Shown: piece after piece, positions 53,823-62,643 of the stretch
How the letters are laid out: each line of letters starts with the position of its first letter
Numbering within the stretch: the first letter of the stretch is position 1
Assembly: GCA_934402315.1 (NCBI GenBank)
Contig: CAKRTS010000004.1
Coordinates: forward strand, 62,001 to 126,000
Reading direction: 5' to 3'
DNA from: an uncultured Acetatifactor sp.
GTDB lineage: Bacteria; Bacillota; Clostridia; Lachnospirales; Lachnospiraceae
Length of the DNA: 64,000 bases
Notes under the pieces: generated by a model
The model's database searches: none
The model's input: only the letters and a program-made list of their open reading frames with translations
Told to the model about the DNA's origin: nothing
Position numbers and translations under genes: made by a program

Positions 53823-56144
53823 TCATCCCAGTTCCATGCCGAATACCTCTTCCGCATACGGCTCAAAATCCGATCTTGTGAATACCTTTCCGGTCTTGAC
53901 ATACTCGTAGCGGATCGCCTGAAGATAATGCTTCATGCGCACTTCCTTTCCGTCGCCGTCCGCCGCCGCCAGGAATGCCGCGTTGAGAATACAGTTCTTG
54001 ATATTACCACCCGCAAACTCAAATTTCTCTGCAAGGAAGCGGATATCCACATCCTCCCCGAGCGGCGTGTCCTTCGGAATCGTCGTCCGCCACAGCATCT
54101 CTCTGGTGTCCGCGTTGGGGAACTGGAATTCCACAATGTACTTCATACGCCGGAAGAAAGCGGGGTCAATGTTGTGCTTGTAGTTGGTCGCCAGCACGGA
54201 AACTCCGTCGTACGCCTCGACCTCCTGCAAGAGCAGCGCCGTCTTGTTATTGTTGGACGCCTGGTTGCTTCCGCCATCGTCGGAACGCTTTGCAAACAGC
54301 GTATCACACTCGTCGAAGAAGAGTACGACATTACACTTCTTCGCCTCTCTGAAAATCATGGAAATGGATTTCTCCGTCTCACCGACATACTTGTCGATAA
54401 CCTTGGAAAGATCAACGCGGTAAAGCTCAAGATTGAGCTCGTGTGCGATTACCTGCGCACACATGGATTTACCGGTACCGGGCGCTCCGAACAGCAGCAC
54501 GGACAAGCCGCGGCCGTAGGGATATTTCTTGGTATAATGCCAGTTGTCGTAGACCTGCTTGCGGAAATTCATCTGGTCGATCGCGTGCTCCAGCGTCTCC
54601 CTCTGATCCCGGTTCATGACAATGTCCTCGAAGCCGAAATTCGCCTTTACCTTGGTCGCCTTCTGTGTCAGCTCCGAACTCATCTGATTATTACAGCCCT
54701 GAAACAGCGTCGCACGTGGAATCAGAATATCCTTGTTCATCGTCGCAAGGCTTCTCGCATTCGCCAGCGCCGCCTTGATCTTGCCCGGGGTGAACAGGAA
54801 CTTTGTCGCCATCTCCAGCAGATCGATATCGTCGCCCAGCGCGTAATCCTTCGCAAAAAGGCGCCAGCACTCCTCTCTCTCCTGCGTCGTGGGTGTCGGA
54901 ATCTCCAGCTCCGTGAACTCCTCCTTCGTGATGTCACGCATCGGCATTTTTTCCTTGCTCAGCGCATAGACCAGCAACCCCTTGCTCACCAGCTTTGCAA
55001 AGGCGAGATCCATGTAGCCCAGAAATTTATCCTTTTCCTCCTCGTGGAAGGTAAGCTCATCGAGACAGCAGCAGGAGTTTGTCAGAATGCACTCCCTCGT
55101 GACTGCCCACAATGCCTTCTCCACAAAGGTGAAATCATAAACAAAAAGCTTTTTACAGTTGACGGAGATTGCCCCCATCCCATTCTTTTTACAGAACTGC
55201 TTGATGAAGAACTTCCGTCCGCTTCCCTCGTCCCCGAAGAAGGAGAAGATGCGCACACCCTCATTGTAAGAAATCTCCATGGCGTCAAGCTGTCCCTGAT
55301 TCGCCATGATGGGATCAAGCTCCTTGTCATCCGTGAGCATCTTGAAAAAACGGATGTAATTCTCATCCAGCTGCATCGGACGCTTGCCGAACAAAAAGTC
55401 GATAATTCTCTTATCCGGTGTAACAACCGTGGAGAACGGCATACTTCCGTTTACCCTGAGGTCAAGGATCGGCTGCAGCTGCTCCAGTCCGACCGACATA
55501 TCCCCATAGGCTCCTGTGATGGAGAACTGATTCCCATAATACAACCTCGCAGCCGATTCGATCGTCGGTGCGGGCAGACTGCCGTTCTCGTTGATGACCT
55601 GGAACACTCCCGCATAATCTGTCTGGGTGGATGCGAGGATGCCGCAGGCAAAGCAAAAGGTGGTAAAATGCTCAAACTCCATCTTTTTACAGAGGGAATA
55701 AAACGGAAGCGCTATCCCCGCCTCCAGCGTCTTCTCTGCGCGCGCCTCGATAAATGTCATCATCTCCTCGCAGTCAGGCTCTCTGACACTCTGGCTCTCC
55801 CCCGACGCGGCGGTTCCCATCTCTGCGGCATAATCTCCCAGCAGCGCCATCAGCTCATCGCTCAGTTCCGCCGGTTCCTGTCCGGTCTCCTCGTCCTCAC
55901 CGTCCTTGACCGGCTCCGAGGAAAAGAGATGGATTTTCTCCTGACACATGGTATGCGCAATCTCCAGATCCGGGTAGAGCACATTTTTGTATCCGCCCTG
56001 TCCGGACGCAAACAGCCCCTTCATCTCCTCAAGATACTGATCCATCCGGCTGTTGACACAGGCAAACAGATAGTCCATATACTCCGGGTATCCGCCAAAC
56101 GGCTCCCCCTCCAGTTCCCTGTTAAACTTGTCATAGATATTCAC
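53823..56144 (-). CDS. AAA+ ATPase of the injection-system block (second type)
   Basis: The 773-residue protein has an N-terminal region of about 500 residues with an extra ATPase-like fold (IFSFFGDEGSGRKFFIKQF, then CCCLDELTF) and a C-terminal AAA+ domain with Walker A FGAPGTGKSM (about residue 552), Walker B VLFFDECDTLF (about 605), LATNYKHN and FFRRMKY. It is homologous to but clearly different from the neighbouring ATPase at 51742. Two consecutive AAA+ genes are more than the single copy in the best-known eCIS loci. It precedes that gene by 17 bases. Confidence 0.88.
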   Translation of the reverse strand: MNIYDKFNRELEGEPFGGYPEYMDYLFACVNSRMDQYLEEMKGLFASGQGGYKNVLYPDLEIAHTMCQEKIHLFSSEPVKDGEDEETGQEPAELSDELMALLGDYAAEMGTAASGESQSVREPDCEEMMTFIEARAEKTLEAGIALPFYSLCKKMEFEHFTTFCFACGILASTQTDYAGVFQVINENGSLPAPTIESAARLYYGNQFSITGAYGDMSVGLEQLQPILDLRVNGSMPFSTVVTPDKRIIDFLFGKRPMQLDENYIRFFKMLTDDKELDPIMANQGQLDAMEISYNEGVRIFSFFGDEGSGRKFFIKQFCKKNGMGAISVNCKKLFVYDFTFVEKALWAVTRECILTNSCCCLDELTFHEEEKDKFLGYMDLAFAKLVSKGLLVYALSKEKMPMRDITKEEFTELEIPTPTTQEREECWRLFAKDYALGDDIDLLEMATKFLFTPGKIKAALANARSLATMNKDILIPRATLFQGCNNQMSSELTQKATKVKANFGFEDIVMNRDQRETLEHAIDQMNFRKQVYDNWHYTKKYPYGRGLSVLLFGAPGTGKSMCAQVIAHELNLELYRVDLSKVIDKYVGETEKSISMIFREAKKCNVVLFFDECDTLFAKRSDDGGSNQASNNNKTALLLQEVEAYDGVSVLATNYKHNIDPAFFRRMKYIVEFQFPNADTREMLWRTTIPKDTPLGEDVDIRFLAEKFEFAGGNIKNCILNAAFLAAADGDGKEVRMKHYLQAIRYEYVKTGKVFTRSDFEPYAEEVFGMELG

Positions 56145-56172
56145 GCTGTCTCCTCCTCGCCTGCCGTCTGCT

Positions 56173-56394
56173 TCAATGTCTCTCTCCTACCCGGAACACC
56201 GCCGTCCGGTCAAAAACGCTTTTCTCCGTGTTGATTCCTTCAAAGGTCTTCCCCTGAAAAACTCCCTGCTCTTCATTCAGGGCGGTCTCTCTCCTGCGGC
56301 TCAGATAGGTGAGAGCCTCTTCCTCCTCCGCCGTCTGGCTGCCACCCTGACTCTTTTTCAGCTGCTGCTTTGCAAGTCTCTCATTCAGTCTCAT
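56173..56394 (-). CDS. 73-residue charged protein
   Basis: ATG 56394 follows AAGGAGAGG with a short spacer. The protein is helical, acidic-basic mixed (MRLNERLAKQQLKKSQGG, ALTYLSRRRETALNEEQG) and ends FRVGERH. There is no recognised domain, membrane segment or signal. It sits between the SH3 membrane protein and the AAA+ gene and is in the same transcript. Longer in-frame starts up to 56493 lack a ribosome site. Confidence 0.6.
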   Translation of the reverse strand: MRLNERLAKQQLKKSQGGSQTAEEEEALTYLSRRRETALNEEQGVFQGKTFEGINTEKSVFDRTAVFRVGERH

Positions 56395-56422
56395 ATACCT
56401 CTCCTTATCCGCAAAGCCGGAC

Positions 56423-57004
56423 TCACTCCCTGTATTCCGCCGGAAAATCTTCCTCCGGGATCTCCTCCAGCTCAATGTAACGGTTATTGACATAGCCGCT
56501 CTTCTTGCCGTTAGTCACCAGAGACCATTCCTCGCCGTACTCCAGAACATAACCTGTCTGCTTCGGCATCAGCCTGCCCAGAATCTTTCCATCCATGTCT
56601 GGAACGCTCCTGAGATTCAGGGAAGAAATGTCCCCTCGCACAGTAAACGCATAATAGACGCTCACCGGCTGCTCTGTCTCGGATTGCTCTGATCCGGATT
56701 GCTCTGATCCGGATTGCTCTGATCCGGGCTTTTCTGCCTCGGACTGATCTGTCCCCGTCTCCTGCACCGGTTCTGTCTCCGTTGTTTCCTCCGGCTTCTG
56801 CTCCTGCGTTTCTTCGGATTTCTGTTCCTGCGTTCCTTCCGTTTTTTCCGTCGTCTGCGGCTGCGACTCCCTGTCCTGATTCACATAGACGGGGGCCGGT
56901 TCGTTTTCCTGTCCGTCACGGTACTGCTTGAAAATACAGGCGGCGACACCGCTGACAAGAAACAATACCATTACCGCAATGATAAGACCCTTTTCCTTTT
57001 TCAT
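56423..57004 (-). CDS. Membrane-anchored SH3-like protein
   Basis: The 193-residue protein has an N-terminal membrane helix (GLIIAVMVLFLVSGVAACIF), a Glu/Gln/Thr/Pro-rich linker of about 80 residues with GSEQS repeats encoded by a 15-base tandem repeat (56685-56740), and a C-terminal bacterial SH3 domain (SSLNLRSVPDMDGKILGRL, then YGEEWSLVTNGKKSGYVNNRYIEL). SH3b domains usually bind peptidoglycan, so this protein likely spans from membrane to wall. GGGGAG eight bases before ATG 57004 sets the start. Confidence 0.85.
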   Translation of the reverse strand: MKKEKGLIIAVMVLFLVSGVAACIFKQYRDGQENEPAPVYVNQDRESQPQTTEKTEGTQEQKSEETQEQKPEETTETEPVQETGTDQSEAEKPGSEQSGSEQSGSEQSETEQPVSVYYAFTVRGDISSLNLRSVPDMDGKILGRLMPKQTGYVLEYGEEWSLVTNGKKSGYVNNRYIELEEIPEEDFPAEYRE

Positions 57005-57048
57005 CTGCCACACTCCCCATGCTTTAAATCTGTCAGAATTTCCATTGT

Positions 57049-57948
57049 TTAGTCGGTCGGCAGCTGCACATAAATTCCCATGCCCTTGCCGACATTGCTC
57101 TTCGCATAGATCGTGCCGCCGTAGTATTCCACAATTGCCTTTGCCTGCGTCAGTCCGAGTCCGTTTCCGCTGATCCGGTTGGAACCCTGATAATTGAGTT
57201 CAAAAATATGTGCCGTCTCCTTCTCAGACAGTCCGTTTCCGTTATCCTTGAGCACAATGAAAATATCGTCTCCGAGGTTTGAGATCGTGATGACAAGAAT
57301 CCCCGCCCGGTTCATGTATTTAATGGAATTGTCGATAATGTTGCGGAACATGATCCGCAGCCTTGAGGCATCCGCCTTGACAAGAATCTTTTCATCGGGC
57401 GCCGAAATGCGGATATCCAGACGCACCTTCTCCGCAAAGGGCTTCAGCTCCTGCACCGTCTCTCTGGCGATCTGGATGATGTCGATCGTCTCATTCTGCT
57501 GCTCTCCCTCTCCGGCAGGCGGCAGGAAATTAGCGAGAAGCTCCTTTTCCCGCTCCTTCGACTGGCTTCTGCCCTCCTCCGCCTTCGAGAGTGCCTCGCT
57601 CAGCTCCTCCTGTCTGGCAAGCAGCTTCTGCTGCCCGATGACCGCCTCTTCCTTCGCTGTGGTTGCCTCCTGCATCGCCTTCGCATAGCGTTCCTTCTCC
57701 GCCGTAAGCTCACGGATTCTTCCGTCAAGCTCCTTGTTTCTGCCCTCCGCCTCCTCGAGCTGTCTGCGGTTCTTTTCCAGCGTCTCCGGATCAGCTGCGT
57801 CCGCCAGAAGCGCAAACGCCAGCATCAGCACTGCGTACAGAATGACCGTAATCATCATGAACATACTGTTGTCGGTCAGAAATCCATAGAGTATACATGC
57901 ATAGCAAATGACTGCTACCAGCAAAATGATTTTTTTCTTCGTTGACAT
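57049..57948 (-). CDS. Membrane HATPase protein lacking a phospho-acceptor histidine
   Basis: The 299-residue protein has two membrane helices (KKIILLVAVICYACILYGFL and MMITVILYAVLMLAFALL), a long coiled coil (about residues 60-150) and a histidine-kinase ATPase domain with N box FRNIIDNSIKYM, G1 DNGNGLS and G2 SGNGLGLTQAKAIVEYYGG. No histidine occurs in the coiled-coil or dimerisation region, so it is not a normal two-component kinase. It could phosphorylate a serine/threonine partner such as the STAS protein, or act as an ATP-dependent sensor. GGGAG five bases before ATG 57948 supports the start. Confidence 0.85.
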   Translation of the reverse strand: MSTKKKIILLVAVICYACILYGFLTDNSMFMMITVILYAVLMLAFALLADAADPETLEKNRRQLEEAEGRNKELDGRIRELTAEKERYAKAMQEATTAKEEAVIGQQKLLARQEELSEALSKAEEGRSQSKEREKELLANFLPPAGEGEQQNETIDIIQIARETVQELKPFAEKVRLDIRISAPDEKILVKADASRLRIMFRNIIDNSIKYMNRAGILVITISNLGDDIFIVLKDNGNGLSEKETAHIFELNYQGSNRISGNGLGLTQAKAIVEYYGGTIYAKSNVGKGMGIYVQLPTD

Positions 57949-57961
57949 ATCTGCTCCCTTC

Positions 57962-58378
57962 CTACTCCGCAAGACGCTTTTCGATGGACAACACGTTCCA
58001 TCCGTCCCGATATTCATATTCCATCTTATCCATAGTTTTCTTAATCAGAAAAATTCCAAGCCCGCCGATCTCTCTTTCCTCCGCAGGCAATGTAATATCG
58101 GGGTCCTTGTGCTCCAGCGGATTGTACGGTATGCCACGATCCCGGAAGGTCATGTGAAATCGTTTCGGTTTCTGCATAACCTTCATCGTAAGGACTGCCT
58201 CCCCCGGTTCTCCGCCATAGGCATAATGCGCTATGTTGACAAACAGCTCCTCCGCTGCCATAACGATCTGCATCTGTGTCATTTCATCACAGGCGGTCTG
58301 CCCCAGCATCTGCTCTACCTGCTCCAGCACCGCTCTCATATTCTCGTCACACGCGGACAGCTTTAACTCTTTTTCCAC
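57962..58378 (-). CDS. RsbW/SpoIIAB-like serine kinase (anti-sigma type)
   Basis: The 138-residue protein has a GHKL ATPase domain with N box AAEELFVNIAHYAYGG, G1 FRDRGIPYNPLEHKDPD and G2 GGLGIFLIKKTMDKMEYEY, typical of anti-sigma factor kinases. A GTG start at 58378 is taken, since AAAGGAAAGG precedes it and no ATG fits. Together with the STAS protein at 59097 it could form a partner-switching pair. No sigma factor gene is in the visible part of the block. Confidence 0.88.
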   Translation of the reverse strand: MEKELKLSACDENMRAVLEQVEQMLGQTACDEMTQMQIVMAAEELFVNIAHYAYGGEPGEAVLTMKVMQKPKRFHMTFRDRGIPYNPLEHKDPDITLPAEEREIGGLGIFLIKKTMDKMEYEYRDGWNVLSIEKRLAE

Positions 58379-58445
58379 GACATTCCTTTCCTTTCTGCCC
58401 CGTCGGTATTCAAAGGCTGGCATACATCCGCTCCCCGTCTCGCAA

Positions 58446-59084
58446 TCATGAAAGCTCTATTCTGCGGCAGGCAAGCCCTTCTGCCGCCTCCAGATCATGT
58501 GTCACCGCAATGACCGTCGTTCCCTGTCTGTGAACCAGTTCCAGAAATTTCATGATCTCCCTCGAGGACTCCGGGTCAAGGTTTCCCGTCGGTTCGTCTG
58601 CCAGAAGATACCTCGGATAATTCATCATCGCTCTTGCCAGACAGACCTTCTGCTGCTGTCCTCCCGACATTTCGTTTGGATAACGTTTGTACAGCTCTGT
58701 AATTCCGAACAAAGAAAACAGGGAACATATCATCTGGTCGGTATCCCTGCCTCTTCCGCCCGCCACCAGCCGTGCCAGCTTCACATTCTCATAGGCGCTC
58801 TGATCCGTAATCAGGCGGTGATCCTGGAACACGACGCCGAGCTTCCGGCGATAGGCGGGAAGCTGTCTTCTCTTCATCAGCGCCAGATCCTGCCCATCGA
58901 CAATCACCTGCCCCGCCAGAGGCATGAGTTCACGCAGCAGCAGTCTGACAAAGGTGCTCTTCCCAACGCCGCTCTCTCCTGTCACCAGAACGAATTCCCC
59001 GTCCTCTATGGTCTCATTCAAATTTGTAAACACCGGCTCCTGTTCCGTCTGGTATCCGGCGGAGACATCCACAAATCGGATCAT
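58446..59084 (-). CDS. FtsE-like ABC ATPase without an FtsX partner
   Basis: The 212-residue protein is a compact ABC ATPase with Walker A GESGVGKST, Q-loop VVFQDHRL, signature MSGGQQQK, Walker B YLLADEPTGNLD and H-loop VTHDLEAAE. It is close to the FtsE/LolD group. No membrane partner gene is adjacent, so it is either paired with a distant partner or acts in a non-transport role in this locus. It is 12 bases from the STAS gene. Confidence 0.88.
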   Translation of the reverse strand: MIRFVDVSAGYQTEQEPVFTNLNETIEDGEFVLVTGESGVGKSTFVRLLLRELMPLAGQVIVDGQDLALMKRRQLPAYRRKLGVVFQDHRLITDQSAYENVKLARLVAGGRGRDTDQMICSLFSLFGITELYKRYPNEMSGGQQQKVCLARAMMNYPRYLLADEPTGNLDPESSREIMKFLELVHRQGTTVIAVTHDLEAAEGLACRRIELS

Positions 59085-59096
59085 CGCCGCTCACCG

Positions 59097-59396
59097 TTAC
59101 TCAATCTGCAATATGTCACTGAACCCTGACATCTCAAGCACACTCATGACCGTTTCGCAGACATGGACCATCACCATGCTGCCACCCTTCGACATGGCTG
59201 TCTTCTGACCGATCAGCAAGGCTCTTAAGCCCGCACTGGAAACATAGCTTACCTCCTCAAAGTCCAGAACCACCTTGCTTCCCTTCTGAAACGCCGTCAG
59301 AATTGCCTGCTGCAGCTGCGGGCTTGTGGTGGTGTCCACTCTTCCTTCAATCTTGATCTGAATTGTGCTGTCATTTCTTGTCTCTGTAAGATTCAT
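59097..59396 (-). CDS. STAS-domain anti-sigma factor antagonist
   Basis: The 99-residue protein matches SpoIIAA/RsbV-type STAS proteins: IKIEGRVDTTTSPQLQQAI, KVVLDFEEVSYVSSAGLRALL. The Ser of SSAGLR is at the usual phosphorylation position. It should be a substrate of the RsbW-like kinase at 57962 or the HATPase protein at 57049. It lies in the middle of the injection-system block. Confidence 0.92.
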   Translation of the reverse strand: MNLTETRNDSTIQIKIEGRVDTTTSPQLQQAILTAFQKGSKVVLDFEEVSYVSSAGLRALLIGQKTAMSKGGSMVMVHVCETVMSVLEMSGFSDILQIE

Positions 59397-59411
59397 ATTC
59401 TGTCTGCTCCT

Positions 59412-60515
59412 TTACTGTAGCGTCACAATGCCATCCATATATTGTGCCTCTGTATCCAACTGTCCCGCATCCTCACGGATCATGCGGGCATTCATATCCA
59501 GATAAGTATGATAATCCATATTGCCGGCTTCCTTCAGATATACGATATGTATCCGGCTGCGGATCGGTCTGTACTGATTAATCAGCAGCATCAGCCGGGA
59601 TTTTAACGCCTCCGTCACATGTCTGTTAATCAGAATGGTGACGTCATAAGGGCTGTCGCCGTAAAGCTTCTTAAACTGCTCCTGCTCCGTCTCCTCCACA
59701 TAGGCTTTCATGACGTTGCTCTCCAGTACGACGACCGGCTCCCCGAGAACGATCTCCGCGATCCTCTCGATTGCCCATTTACTGCCACGCATACAGTTCA
59801 GTCTGTACGCCTCCTTAATCAGCGTCCTAAGCCACGGCTCATCCTTGCACTCATCCCCCAGCTCGATTCCCATCCATCTGCCATACATCGGCAGCATCTC
59901 CTGCGGGCAGGTGTCGAGGTCAAGCAGCCTGTCCACATGGCTGATATTGTCCTGAAAATCCTGATAAATGCTGGAAAAGACCGAAAGATAACGATGGAAA
60001 AAGCTGTCTCTCTCCCTGTAAATCTCCGGGAAGGTGTCCATGAAGTTGTCACCCTGCTGCTCCACCCTGATATGGGAAACGGTATTGCTGCCCCCTCCGA
60101 TGACCTTAATCATCAGATAGAGATACCTTCCGCTCTGCTCATAGAGCAGGATGTCCCTCGTGTTCACACAGCGCTTTGCACCGATCTCCTGAAAGAACTG
60201 CACCTTCAGGCTGTCCTGTTCCTCCGGATCCGTCAGAAAGGCGCTGATCTTCGTCTCTACCCCATTCCGGTAGAAGCTGTCCTGATTCATTGCCTTGACG
60301 TAGACAAGGCAGACGGAGTCCTCCTCCAGCTGCGTCTCGAAATGCAGTCTCCCCCATGTCATATCCTCCATGGCGGCATCGATCCCCTGAAGGAAAAGAT
60401 AGTGCTCCTGATCCGTCGGCACAGCTGTGAGAGTATCTTCACCCTCGAGCGAAAACCCTCTGCACAGACCTCTCTTGATACGGTTCTTCTTAATTGAATA
60501 AGTAACTGCTGCCAT
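59412..60515 (-). CDS. Tail-protein-I-like baseplate component
   Basis: The 367-residue protein has a beta-rich N-terminal half and a C-terminal part typical of phage tail protein I and eCIS homologues: MDTFPEIYRERDSFFHRYLSVFSSI, DLDTCPQEMLPMYGRWMGI, LIKEAYRLNCMRGSKWAIERIAEIV and INQYRPIRSRIHIVYL. It should connect the baseplate wedge to fibres or plug. It starts 14 bases after the upstream baseplate gene, in the same transcript. Confidence 0.85.
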   Translation of the reverse strand: MAAVTYSIKKNRIKRGLCRGFSLEGEDTLTAVPTDQEHYLFLQGIDAAMEDMTWGRLHFETQLEEDSVCLVYVKAMNQDSFYRNGVETKISAFLTDPEEQDSLKVQFFQEIGAKRCVNTRDILLYEQSGRYLYLMIKVIGGGSNTVSHIRVEQQGDNFMDTFPEIYRERDSFFHRYLSVFSSIYQDFQDNISHVDRLLDLDTCPQEMLPMYGRWMGIELGDECKDEPWLRTLIKEAYRLNCMRGSKWAIERIAEIVLGEPVVVLESNVMKAYVEETEQEQFKKLYGDSPYDVTILINRHVTEALKSRLMLLINQYRPIRSRIHIVYLKEAGNMDYHTYLDMNARMIREDAGQLDTEAQYMDGIVTLQ

Positions 60516-60529
60516 ATCGCTTTCCTTCC

Positions 60530-62626
60530 CTATTTTTCATAGTTCCTGATCTCAAGCTGGATGTCTCCCGCATAGCACAGACAATCCGCATTCGGATAAA
60601 TATCATTGTCCTTGATCCTCGCCGCTCCCGGGTACTGGGGATAGAGCGCCAGATCATATATGTATTCCACACATTCCAGATTTTCCACTGCGCGGAACAC
60701 CTCGTCAAATTTCAGTACATCGCCAAAGCTCCGCTCAGACTCCAGATAATCCAGCTGCTCCCGGATCGTCTTTTCGATCAGTCCCTGCTCTCTCTCATAA
60801 TGTCTCTTGACATAGATGACACCCTTCACGTTGATCGGCAGATAGACGGGCTGTACGATCTCGACCCTCGTTGTCAGCAGACGCTTCTTCTCCAGAAGCT
60901 GCTCCAGACTCTTCCGGTAGGTGTCCGAGAGCTTCGGGAAGCGCTCATCCGTTCCCGGCTTCACCGCGATCTGAACCTCGTTCCTCTCCTCCCTGAGCAC
61001 CGCCCTGACCTTATGGATACATAAGCCCGGCGCACTCTTCACGATGGTCTCGTAGTCCGCTGCCGTCACGGCGGTATAGGGCTTATTCATATCTGCGAGG
61101 AAGCGTTCCCTCACATCCGCGATGCTCTCCCGGAAACAGCCGCCCGTCCCGGGTCCCGCATTGACAAACGTAAGCTCCTGTAAGGTCTTCCCCGTGCGGA
61201 AACGGCTGCCCTCACGGATATTTCCCTCCTGGCCTCTGGTGACGCTGCACGAGCCCATATAGAGTGACGCGCCGATAAACGCGCCGGCATCCTCTATGAC
61301 AATCCTGCCCTCATTTTCCAGAAGGTAATAGGTGAGGGAATCCTCCTCGTAATGGTTCGGTCTCACAAAATCAAAAATATCCTCACCGTTCTCATCCGTC
61401 CTCTTTGCGATGATGCAGAAGGACTCCGCAACAATGTTCTTTGCCGGAAGCTCCAGCTCCTGTGCGTCATAGCCCTGCACGGTTCCAAGGTAGAACCTGC
61501 GCATCATCTCCTCCGAGTAAACCATGATCTTCACGGCATTCTTCAGCTTATCGGGTGAAAAGCCGAACTGCCGCCTGTCGAAGCTGAAGGTATTCACGCC
61601 GTACTGCTCATGCTCCATCGTATAGAAGCGCCCTCTGGCTCCCTCCCCGGGAGCCGGCTCGTACCTGCGGTAGAAGGAACCCTTTTCCTCCTTACAGAAT
61701 ACCTGCAGATACCCTTCCTCCATCATTTCACTGTTCAGCGTGATCCTTGAATATTTCTGGAAGGTATAGCACACGGACTTCGTCTCCTTCTGCCACGCCT
61801 CAAACAGAAAACCAGCCACCGCCAGCAGCTTCGGACTGACATCATAGTCCGCCTTGACAACCCTCGCGCGGATGGCATAGCTCGGCTTCGGAAGCTCCTC
61901 ACAGACTGCCGCCGCTGTGTTCGGCATGCGCATCCTCACCTCGCCGCTCACAAGGAAGCAGGAGGTGTAATCCGCGACATTCATGGGTTCATATCCCTTC
62001 TCGGTGTAGCACTCCCACACGAGATTTGCAAACGTGTTATTTCCCTTCTCCTCATAAGGATTGCGGTTGAAACGGTTTGCAAGCGTCATGTAGAAGATCA
62101 TTTCCTCTCCCGGCTCAGGCAGGCGGTTCGCCGCGAAGTAGACGCAATCCCCCTCTCCGGGCTTCTCCCCGAAGATCATTGCCGTCTTGGGAATGTCATC
62201 ATCGATCAGATAGCTGTAATCCTGAAACCCTCCGTCATGCTGTCCGTAAACTCCGGTCAGCGAATAGCCCGAAAGGCGGATGCGCCTGTTCGTCTCAAAG
62301 GTGAGGTCTCCCAGATAGAACGGCTGGTTTGCCGGAAGCTCCACAGGCTCCTTCACACCTTCCGCCGTCATCAGTATCCTTGCGCATCTTCCCTTTCTCT
62401 CGGTAAAACCAAGCATTTTCAGGAGCTTCTGCCGGATCTGCGGCGTCACCTGCCGGATGGATTCCTGCTGCAGTGCCTCAAATGCCGTCAGATTCTCCAA
62501 TATCGTCATGCCGGGATCAGACGGGTTGAAATTCGTCCATTCGGTCGTATAGAGAGGAATCTGCATAATTGCTTCACTTATGAGTTCCTGATAAGTTTTA
62601 TCGTTCAGATTTTTATTGACAAGCAA
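60530..62626 (-). CDS. Large baseplate assembly protein
   Basis: The 698-residue protein has the N-terminal block IPLYTTEWTNFNPSDPGMTILENL typical of baseplate-J-like proteins in contractile injection systems, followed by beta-rich domains and a C-terminal part with YETIVKSAPGLCIHKVRAVL, AVKPGTDERFPKLS and PVYLPINVKGVIYVKRHYE, another J-like region. It likely forms the wedge of the baseplate. It lies between a second J-like gene and the tail-I-like gene, the usual order in eCIS loci. Confidence 0.88.
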   Translation of the reverse strand: MLVNKNLNDKTYQELISEAIMQIPLYTTEWTNFNPSDPGMTILENLTAFEALQQESIRQVTPQIRQKLLKMLGFTERKGRCARILMTAEGVKEPVELPANQPFYLGDLTFETNRRIRLSGYSLTGVYGQHDGGFQDYSYLIDDDIPKTAMIFGEKPGEGDCVYFAANRLPEPGEEMIFYMTLANRFNRNPYEEKGNNTFANLVWECYTEKGYEPMNVADYTSCFLVSGEVRMRMPNTAAAVCEELPKPSYAIRARVVKADYDVSPKLLAVAGFLFEAWQKETKSVCYTFQKYSRITLNSEMMEEGYLQVFCKEEKGSFYRRYEPAPGEGARGRFYTMEHEQYGVNTFSFDRRQFGFSPDKLKNAVKIMVYSEEMMRRFYLGTVQGYDAQELELPAKNIVAESFCIIAKRTDENGEDIFDFVRPNHYEEDSLTYYLLENEGRIVIEDAGAFIGASLYMGSCSVTRGQEGNIREGSRFRTGKTLQELTFVNAGPGTGGCFRESIADVRERFLADMNKPYTAVTAADYETIVKSAPGLCIHKVRAVLREERNEVQIAVKPGTDERFPKLSDTYRKSLEQLLEKKRLLTTRVEIVQPVYLPINVKGVIYVKRHYEREQGLIEKTIREQLDYLESERSFGDVLKFDEVFRAVENLECVEYIYDLALYPQYPGAARIKDNDIYPNADCLCYAGDIQLEIRNYEK

Positions 62627-62643
62627 TTTTCCTTCTCCTTCCC

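Noticed and set aside
53811..56234. Very long plus-strand open frame opposite the second AAA+ gene
   Set aside because: It is a mirror of a gene with clear Walker motifs, has no ribosome site or domain, and results from GC-rich codon use on the other strand.
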